A DNA stretch of 64,000 nucleotides from Tetmemena sp. SeJ-2015 (taxonomy: Eukaryota; Ciliophora; Spirotrichea; Sporadotrichida; Oxytrichidae): the NCBI GenBank assembly GCA_027382625.1, contig JAJKFJ010021481.1:20695-84694 (forward strand), given 5' to 3'. The position numbers and the translations under genes were made by a program. Below the pieces are notes generated by a model, which was not told the DNA's origin, did not search any database, and saw only the letters and a program-made list of their open reading frames with translations. Below, piece after piece: positions 55,936-64,000 of this stretch (position 1 is its first letter; each line of letters starts with the position of its first letter).

Positions 55936-57031
55936 TCAAATAACCCATCCTAATTTGGATAAAATATCTTAGAAGTGATTGTTGTCAGACTCCTCGTCTA
56001 TCATTGAGTCTTCCTCCTCTCCCAATTTGCCGTTACCATCATCCATCTGATTGTCAAACAGATTGTCTTCTATCTCCATGTCCATTTCAAATAAAAACTC
56101 CTAACCTTAAAATAAAGAAAGATAAGCAGTGATTTGTCCCTGCATGTTATCTCCGGTGTTAGTTTTGCTCTTGGAAAGAAGCGGGTTCAGTAGGAGGGAG
56201 ACTCTTGTGCCAGATCTCTGAGCTCCGCTAGCACCATTCTCATTAGTTAGCCCAGTCGTCTATTTTCCCAAATCAGTTAGTGTATTACTGTGCTTTCGCA
56301 AGTTCTCCAAACTCTACACATCTATGTCTAAAAATAAGATAGCACACTCAATTTTTATAAAGACTCCTCATTTACAGTATGATTTTATATGTGAGAGAGG
56401 TTTTAGTTTTAGGAGGCGACCTGGGATAAATTCTTGACATCAGTCTCAGACCTCTGTGGAAGATTTACTGGTTGTATTTGGTGTTAGGATGCTAAAATCC
56501 CACCTAAATTAGTGGTAGTTTGGCTTTGCTGCATTCAAATTATAGTAAAATAGATATGAAATAATTGAAAACTAGTTTGTATTGGTAGGCCAATAATTTG
56601 CTGTTGCATGGGGTGCATGTAGGGATTAACCCCCATCGCCATAGGCAGAGAGGTGGTGGTTGGATAGCCCATAGCTGTAGCGATAGGCATTCCGGTTTGT
56701 GGCGCAAACCCCATCGAAGTGGGACCCATCATTATTCCTCCAACTTATTTACAATTATACTCAATACAAATGAATTATTTTATGGCACAGTCCCTGAAAA
56801 CTAGCGAGGAATGAACCCTCCTTACATTGGTTAAGGCATCGCTCCAAATATTGTTAATTTAATTTTCCATTCTTTTTTTAGCATCGCTCCAAGATTCATG
56901 TTTTAAAATTGTGCGTTGAGTGGCATGAAAAATACGAGGTAGGGTTGCATGGGTTGGCCGCCAACTGCCATTGCTTGTTATTGCTGTGCCATTGCGGCCG
57001 CAGCTGCCGGATTGTATCCTTAGAAGTTCAT
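55936..57031 (-). CDS. Met/Pro/Gln-rich protein with acidic tail
   Basis: No family recognised. ATG 57031-57029 starts MNFQGYNPAAAAAMAQQQQA, followed by Ala-, Gln-, Met- and Pro-rich low complexity (VGGQPMQPYLVFFMPLNAQF; then MMGPTSMGFAPQTGMPIATA and MGYPTTTSLPMAMGVNPYM near 56730-56620). Several short introns are needed (about 56880-56845 and 56780-56735, and others near 56540 and 56340). The C-terminus is acidic (EIEDNLFDNQMDDGN and GEEEDSMIDEESDNN) and ends FQDILSKLGWVI, TGA 55938-55936. Composition resembles RNA-binding or transcription co-factor low-complexity proteins, but no RNA-binding motif is seen. Intron positions are approximate. Confidence 0.5.
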
Positions 57032-58764
57032 TTTGAAAAGGTATGCTTTTTGTGGAAGTAACTTTTTTTAATGGATGCTAGGAATATTTATTATACGAAA
57101 ATAATATCTCTTATTATTTTATTTATACTTATTTTCTTGCTTCTGCTGAATAATATAAGAAATATATTTTCGTAGTTCACTCTCTCTCTCACATACACAA
57201 TATTAATCACTCAATAGCTCATTATCAAACTAGCCACCAACCTGATAAACTTATCATAAAAATTTTATTTTTTTCAAAGTAATTATGATGAGAGGACAAA
57301 TTTAATTACTATGAGTAATTCTTTTATTCAGAATTGCTTTATATGTAGAATTTAATTTAAACATTAATAATCATTTCTATGAGATGATCATTTAATTGTG
57401 ATTGTTTAATCTCCGAGGACAATTAATTTCTCTCTGTAAAATAGATGTCTCCGTAACTGAGTGTGGATGCTGATGATGAATCCCTCTCCCTTCTTACCCT
57501 TGTGAGCTATTCTTGGTTGCCTGATATGATTTGCCTAATTAAATAAAACTAAATTATACATTGTTATGTATTTAATTAGAGTGGAAGTGGATGGATGAAA
57601 TAAGATAACTTGTATAAATTTTTCCTATTGCAAGTTTAAATCATTAAAAATCATCATTAAAATTGGAGACTACTAATCCCAACCATTCAACCATAACTCT
57701 CACTGCTTCTCTCATAGCTTAGTAAGACCTCTCTAGCTAACTCGCACTCTCTCATAGATAACTATAGCAAAGTTGTTGCCCATCGCCCTAAACTAGTACA
57801 AAGATACAACTGAGCAGTACATTCGCTTTGTATTTTAGGGCAGCTTTGTTCAAGCACAGATTAGTGGAGCTTTGTAAATCTATAAAGAGGCAAAAGAGAT
57901 TTTTAAAACAGACGAAAAGGGAGCAAATTTATTATAGAGTTCATATAACTTATCCGAAGTTAATTGCTACCAATAATAAAGAAGTAGATAGGGACTCCCA
58001 TCTAATACTTATAATGCAATATTAAATGTGTGTAATGATATATTTATAATTCATAACATTAATTTTCAAATTTAATATTTAGTCAAAAGTATAGATATAT
58101 TCTAAATTCTAAATTATGAGATGATTTTATCTAAAATAAAATAGAGATTCATGTTAGATACAACAAACACACAAAGTAGGAGGAATTTATAAAATCCTCA
58201 ATCTCTCTCATTTTATTTTAATCGAGGAGTAAGAGAACAAGGTTTTGAGATAAGTGCGCAGAAGTGGGAATATATTATTTGGGGAGTGATTAATTATGAA
58301 ATAGATGGTAATAGTGGAGTAAATTGCAATTATAAGAGATCAAGATACTTGTATTATTCAATTGGCTCCCATTCGCAATCATTAACCCATTCTCTCTTCT
58401 TATTAAAACCCTTAAGCCTTCACTTATTTCCAAATTTTGAACCACTTTGGAACTTTTAAATTGGCGAAACTTAGCTCCTTAGCTAAACTTGCTTTTTTAT
58501 TTACCGTCTGTTGATGCTCTATCCTACTCTCTTAGTTATTGATAGAGTAGTGGTGGTTTGTGGAATAGGGAGTTGATAATGGGTGTGTGGGAGTTTGGGG
58601 AGTAATGCGATTTGTGTTAATTAATTCTTAAATTATATAATTTAACAAATATTCACACTCGAATAGCTCCCCACTCACACCTTCCAACAACCTAACAACA
58701 TCTCTTCTACTATTAGTAACTGGATAGTTAGAAAAGTAAAAATAAGATAAAAAGTAAAGTGAAA
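57032..58764. other. Long AT-rich intergenic region between divergent genes
   Basis: About 1.7 kb between a minus-strand and a plus-strand gene start. Very AT-rich. A possible small frame at 57828-58025 is Lys/Arg-rich and unsupported. No tRNA, telomere repeat or transposon end seen. It should contain both promoters and may be partly germline-limited. Confidence 0.5.
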
Positions 58765-61700
58765 CATGACAGCTACAGATACGAGTTAGAGCTCCTCACT
58801 GGGGAGCGTCTCCTTTCTAAACATATTTGGTGTGCTGGTCTCCGTGGTACTCTGCGTCCTCTTCATCATTCTTGGTGGCCATGCACTCAAGTATCTCAAG
58901 GAATTCGCCTGCAAAATCAAGATCAGCAAATATATGTATTGATCACTCATTCATTCAAATACAATTTGGATCATAGTAAACAGGGCGGATGATAAAAGTG
59001 TGAATTTGAAAGACTACAACAACCGACATGCCAAAGACGATAAGCCAAAGTCTGAGGCATACAAACAACTGGAGGGCATTTATGAAAACGAGATAAAGAA
59101 GAGCAGATCTCTACACTACTGGATGATTGCCTAAAATCTCATCTCCAAGTATGACCATATTCTCTACTACCCATTCAGAGACAAACTGCTTGAGCAGTAT
59201 GATCTCCTCAAGCCAAAAACTTCCTTCTACACCCTACTAGTCATTTGCACTTTCAAAATACCTATAAACATTATCATATAGTAGTTTGTTATATTATGAT
59301 AAGTGGTGAGAACCATTTTCCTGAGTGCAATATTGCAGAATGTGTATTCAAACATCTCTACAGTGCCTCTTTCTACTTTCATAGGTCTGACAGTTGCTAT
59401 TGCTATTATTTCTGCCTTCTTGAACGTGGTTGCCACCAACAGACTCTTCCGCATCTACCTCCTGACCCTCAAGTCAGCTTTTAGAGTCGACTACGGCCAT
59501 CAGTACAAGGATTGTTATTGATTACATGTGAATTTCTTCTGCTTTTAATTGAAGGAAGTAGAGTCTGCCTTCAAGGAATACGAGCCAGAAAACAGCGACG
59601 AAGAGAAGGAGTTTTACAAGTACCAGGACTAGTTTGGTGAAGCTCCCGCCTATGAAATAATTGAAGAAGATCTTGACAATCATAAATATCAAGTATACGT
59701 TATGAATACTTGCGTATTTTATTATTAGACAAGGATAACGGTCAAAATAACCATAACTTCAACTTAGGCATCAACAGCCAGTTGCTCCAAAGCCAAAATA
59801 GATTGCTCCAACGAGACCAGCATGAACTCAATTCCTCTCGAAGACTCATTGGAGAGGATGCAGACCGTTCTGACAAGGCCTTCCTTCCAGTGGGTGCTGA
59901 GGGGTACGACATCGGTGGCGGACACGGTGGATCCATAATTGACAAGTCCCAAGATTTTTGGGAAAAAGGGGAACCCTTTTTAAAAATTTGGCGGGGCATG
60001 TTTGGGATATAACAAAGGGCCAAAAAAAATTTCTGGGTTTGGGGTTTTGGGGGACTCAAAAAACCCAAGGTCGCAGCAAAACCCATTTTTAAAAATTTCC
60101 CAATCTAAGCGAAAAAAAAACCCAAAGGCGAAAAAGGCCCTTTCCCCCCCTTAGGGGAAATTTTCCAAGGGTTTCGAGGGAAAAGGCGGACGAGGGCAAA
60201 TTTTGGGAGGATGCAAAAGTACATTTTACATAGAAGAAAAAAATTTTGTTTTGGGTTTTGGATTTGGGGGATTGTTTGGAAAAGGGAGGCTTTTTCAAGG
60301 GTAAAAAAATAAACCCCCAAACTTTTCAGGGACTTTCGAGAAATTTTTTCCACCCATCTTTTGGGGTTTGTGCCTCGGGTTTTTTTGCTGCTCCCTAAAT
60401 TTAATTCCCATTTTTCCTTTTCTACAAAAAGGGAAAAAGTTTTGGGGGTTCTACAGGGTTTAATAGGGGGTTCCCCTTGGGGCAACATTTTTCTTTGGGG
60501 CCCGCCCCAAATAATTTTGAAATTTTGGGGGCCCTTTTTCCGTTTTTTTTAAAACCTTTCGGGGGAAAACCCTGGTTGATAAAAAAAAAGGGGTTACCGG
60601 GGGGTTTAAATTTAAAACTTTTTTAAAAGGGGTTCCAATAAGGAAAAATTTTTTTGAGGAGCAAAAAAAGGGGAAAGAAAACGAATTTCCCTTTAACCAA
60701 AAACCGGGTTTTGGGGTTTTACTGATTTCAGGCATGAAGGGGGCCCAAAACCCTTTTTTGGCCAAAACCCATTTCCGCTGCCCTCAGGGAAAAAAAGAAG
60801 GGGGGGGACGGGGTCCCCAAGACATGTTTGAGGGGAGAATTTTACTGGGGCCCCCTTTATTTCAAAAAAACCGCGGGAGGGGGCCCCAGGGGGCCCCAAC
60901 TTCGGGCTTGGGAAACCCCCAAAGATTTTTCAATGACGACGAAGAGGATTAGTACGCCAGAGAGATCATCCACAAGCATGACGATGATGCAGACGGGAAC
61001 AAGTTAAGTCTTCAGAGCCAAGTCAATAGAATAAATCCTACTGATTTCGCTAGACCTAAAATCGAAGACGACTAGAAGAACTTTGAGAAGACCTAGACTA
61101 TGAGCTAGTACAACACCTCAGTCCCCCTCATTTCCAACCTGCAGAAGGCCATTCGCGAAAAGGAAGAGGAAAAACTCAACAAACTCATGGAGTAAAAGCA
61201 ACTCAACAACGAACTCGTCGACTATAACCTCCTCCTACTCAGGAAGATTTATGACGCCTTCAAAAGGAGAGAGCAGATAAAGTCCTGAAGAACTTCCGTA
61301 AGGACAAGCGAGGAGTCCTGAGAAAGAGATATATGGTGCCAATCCTTAATCCAAACTACGACTATGAGAAGCTACTGAAGGAGATGAAGTAGGATAAGGA
61401 AGAGGGCGAAGACCAGAACGAAGTGAAGGACGATGGACTTACAGTTTGCGAAGGACTTCGAGCACCAACTTATTGATGCTATCAACGATGAGTGCTCCAA
61501 TTAACTCTACCCTCCGGAGAAAGTTCAGTTTTAAAAACGAAAAGTTTGGTAATCCCATAAGGGAACCTGGAGAAACCATCGATGCTGCCTAGTGCGCACC
61601 TGCCTTCCCGATATGGAGAGGTCGAAATGGAATTAGAGGATAATCAAGTTGAAGACGATGAACATGCCAGAAGAATAATTAGGAGCAAATGCTAGAGGAT

Positions 61701-61914
61701 TTAAGAAGGAGACTTGCAAATGGCGAGGAATTGACAGCAGAGGAACTTGCCTTGTTGGAGCAACTAGAGAACGAGAGACTGAAAGAACTAGAGGAGCTGA
61801 TTTAGAATATGCTCAAGAAGGGAATTAATAACCTTTCAGACGAAGAGAAGCTTACTCTCATTCTCTACCAGAAAGAGAAGTGCCACTTTTTGAAACCAAG
61901 AAAAGAGAAAAAAA
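58765..61914 (+). CDS. Membrane protein with long acidic coiled-coil region, broken by poor sequence
   Basis: ATG 58765 starts MTATDTSQSSSLGSVSFLNI and a first membrane segment (FGVLVSVVLCVLFIILGGHA). An intron (about 58935-58978) precedes a polar loop (YWMIAQNLISKYDHILYYPF). More hydrophobic segments follow (SFYTLLVICTFKIPINIII; VPLSTFIGLTVAIAIISAF). The region after 59560 is soluble and acidic (ESAFKEYEPENSDEEKEFYK). The frame enters a homopolymer-damaged block at about 59950 and resumes recognisably at about 60930 (EDQYAREIIHKHDDDADGNK). It continues as coiled coil (LRRRLANGEELTAEELALLE) with small frame shifts until the sequence degrades again near 61915. The 3' end is not seen. No family recognised; the missing part prevents a better call. 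Confidence 0.45.
59950..60920. other. Homopolymer-expanded, unreliable sequence block 1
   Basis: The composition changes abruptly inside an open frame to runs of three to eight identical bases (GGGG, AAAAA, CCCC, TTTTT), with raised G+C. The frame is lost, and normal AT-rich coding sequence returns at about 60920. This looks like a bad consensus, not a biological repeat. Small open frames in it are meaningless. Confidence 0.85.
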
Positions 61915-64000
61915 GCAAGAAAATGATAAAAGGAAAAAAATCCAACCCCCATGGGGAAGGGAAAATTGAAAAATGAGTTTTAAAACGGGGGCTGGGGGGG
62001 TTGGAAAAAAAAATTAAAAACTTTAAAAAATGAAAAAATTTTTTGGATTTTTAGAGGAAAAAAACTACAAAAAGGGGCTTTTTGGGAGTTTTTGGAAACA
62101 AGAGGGGAAATAGAGAAAAATTTATTTAAGAGGAAACAAAAAAACCCCAAGAAAAAAGGGCTGGGGGCCCAATTCCCTTTTTAATGAGGGGGGGAAGTTT
62201 TAATTTCTTTAAATTTTAAAAAGTCCTTGTCTTTTTAAAAATCCGGGGGAAATCCGGAAAAGACTTAAAAAGAAAGGAAAGGGCCCCCTCCCAAAAAAAT
62301 GGAAAAATTCCCTTTTTAGAATTTTTAAAGGGGGTTGAGGGGAAGGGGGCTGAAAGGGGCCTTGAGGGTTGGAAAAAAAAAAACTTTCCTTTCTTAAGTA
62401 AAAAACTTTTGGGGGCTCCCACAGATTGGGGTGGAAGAAAAAACTAGAAATTTTTGGGCCAAAAAAATCCAAGGGGGTACTTTTAAAAACAAAGGGGAAA
62501 TTGGGAAAAAACTTTAAAGGGAACCCCTTTAAAAGTTTTTAGGGGGGAAAAAATTTTTGGGCGGGGGACCATCACTTGGGGAAAAGGAGTTAAAGGGGAA
62601 GGGCTTTAGGGAACAAAAAAAAAGCTTGGGGGCGGGGAAAACCCCAAACGAGGGAAAAACCGTTTGGAAAAAGCCCGTAGTTTAAATGGGAAAAAGACGA
62701 GTTTGGGTGAGGAAAAATGAAGGGGGGACGATTTTAGGATAAACCTTTCCCCTTTTAGGAAAAAAACCCAACCCCAAAAATAACTTCTAAGGGCCTTCCC
62801 CCCATGAGGTCATAAAAACCCCCACCAGGGGTCCTTAAAAAAATTGGGTGGGAAAAAAAGCCCCCCCCATGGTTTAAAAACTAGGGTATTTTAGGGAAAA
62901 GGGGGAATTTTTGAGTTTTAAAAAAAACATGGGGCTTTGGGGCAAAAAAAGATCATGACGGTAAGGTTTAGAAAGGGGGAAAAAGTGGACTGGATGGATT
63001 TTCCAGACAATTTTAATTTTTCTGGGTTTTAGAGCAAAAAAGACTTGGGTGAAAACAAAACCGCTGGGGGGAAAGCAAGGGGTGATTTGAGCAGGGAAAT
63101 TTAGGGGAAAATGAAAACCAAAAAAGATGGGGGCCTAATATTGACCCTTTAAACTTCTAGCCATGGCTCAGTAAATAGGAGGGGCTTCAAAACCCCATTT
63201 TTAAACAAAATCAAGGAGAGGGGAAACGCAGGGAAAAAGCCCTTTTATTTATGAAGGGGGAAGGGCTTGGGTTTATGAAACAAAAAAAAGGGGGTCTCAA
63301 AAACTCCTTTAGGAGAGGGGGAAACCGGGCCCCCCGCTCCAAAAAGGGGTTTTCTCCCTTTCCCATAGGAAAAGGGGAGGGGTTCTTTTAAATTTTAAGG
63401 GGGACCTTCACTGACAAATTAAAAAAACCTTTTAGGGGGTGAAAAAAGGGGGTTTGGGGAAAAAGAGGAATTTTAGGGAAAAGGAAAACCCCCAGCTGCA
63501 CGGCCCGGGGGATGGGGGAATCCAATTTTAAATCCTTTACCCCAAGGGGCCTCTGCTATTTTTAGACCCAGGGGGGGAAGGTTTCCTTTATTTCACATTG
63601 ATATTTTAAAAAAGGGGGATGTTAACCCTGAGGGAAAATTTTTTGGGGAAAAAAGGGCATGGTTTTATTTTGAAAAAAAAGGATGACATGGGGCAAATTT
63701 TCTTTAGAGGGGAAAAAGGAAAAAACAAAAAAAGAGTAAAGCCCAAAAATAGGGGGGCCCCTTCCCTTTTTAAATACTACTTTTTGAAAATAATTTTGGG
63801 GAAAAAGTTTAAAAGGGGAAAGGTTTTTTTTTTGGGAAGGGGTCTTTTTTGGGGGGAAGAATTTAAATTGAGACCGGGAAAAAATTTTCCCCCAAAAACC
63901 TATTTCTCATAATCAAGGGGTTTAAAAACCCCCGGGTTTATGGGAAAAAATTTTATCGGGGGGGCAGAGTTTAAAGGGTTTATGGCCCCGGAATTTGAAC
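61915..64000. other. Homopolymer-expanded, unreliable sequence block 2
   Basis: Same character as block 1, running to the window end: nearly every position belongs to a run of identical bases and no stable coding frame exists. No feature can be called here. Confidence 0.85.

Noticed and set aside
59950..64000. Higher G+C blocks as transferred bacterial DNA or a repeat array
   Set aside because: The composition comes from homopolymer runs, starts mid-codon in a gene and has no periodicity or coding frame.
1..64000. CRISPR arrays, rRNA genes, telomeric C4A4 repeats, TBE-type transposon ends
   Set aside because: Looked for along the window; none could be supported.

Overview
The window reads as germline (micronuclear) DNA of a spirotrich ciliate, most likely an Oxytricha-like hypotrich. 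Two kinds of evidence support this. First, conserved genes (CTR9, USP5, HID1, eIF2D, a mitochondrial carrier) read through only if TAA and TAG mean Gln and TGA is the sole stop. Second, these genes are interrupted by short AT-rich insertions flanked by direct repeats of 3-8 bp ('pointers'). Cutting each insertion out at one repeat copy restores the conserved protein, often where GT-AG splicing cannot. Species cannot be fixed from the sequence.

The main result is that at least three conserved genes are split or scrambled within the window, with matching pointers at each break. (1) HID1: the start is at 23895-24290 (+), the middle at 22580-23718 (-), the end at 7737-about 8926 (+). The joins are 11-bp pointers AAGATAATAAC and CTTATAGCATG. 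(2) USP5-like deubiquitinase: the N-terminal and catalytic Cys parts are at 39137-41608 (+), the His-box C-terminus lies inverted at 32634-33119 (-), joined by the 10-bp pointer AAGAAAGTTA. (3) UCP-like mitochondrial carrier: 6243-7693 and 30870-31381, joined by the 9-bp pointer TTTCACTGT across 23.2 kb. That gap contains CTR9, histone H2A, a membrane protein, a ubiquitin-like protein, all of HID1, a ZNRD2-like gene and tRNA-Leu. The SNF5/PHD gene and eIF2D are likewise nested between the two halves of USP5.

Layout: 1-3051 coiled-coil gene (-); 3289-6090 unresolved coding stretches (+); 6243-7693 carrier part 1, holding an 800-bp near-perfect inverted repeat; 7737-8926 HID1 end; 8930-11970 coding-looking DNA I could not resolve; 11974-15831 membrane protein and ubiquitin-like protein; 16055-19738 CTR9; 20337-20872 H2A; 21060-22414 Q-rich protein; 22580-24290 HID1 middle and start; 24430-28762 three minus-strand genes; 29193 tRNA-Leu; 29538-30601 coiled coil; 30870-31381 carrier end; 31890-32490 Nudix hydrolase; 32634-41608 USP5 halves enclosing SNF5/PHD and eIF2D; 41711-43798 unknown; 43839-48688 MULE-transposase-like gene; 48956-50861 PD-(D/E)XK-like gene; 51051-54014 TBC Rab-GAP; 54943-57031 homeobox and a Q/M/P-rich gene; 58765-about 61910 membrane/coiled-coil gene.

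Two blocks (about 59950-60920 and 61915-64000) are dominated by homopolymer runs and break the gene there. They look like bad consensus sequence. Milder one-base homopolymer errors also appear in HID1 and elsewhere, so single-base frameshifts should not be read as biology. Because only TGA stops translation, spurious open frames are common; every call here rests on protein resemblance, splice or pointer logic, not on openness alone.
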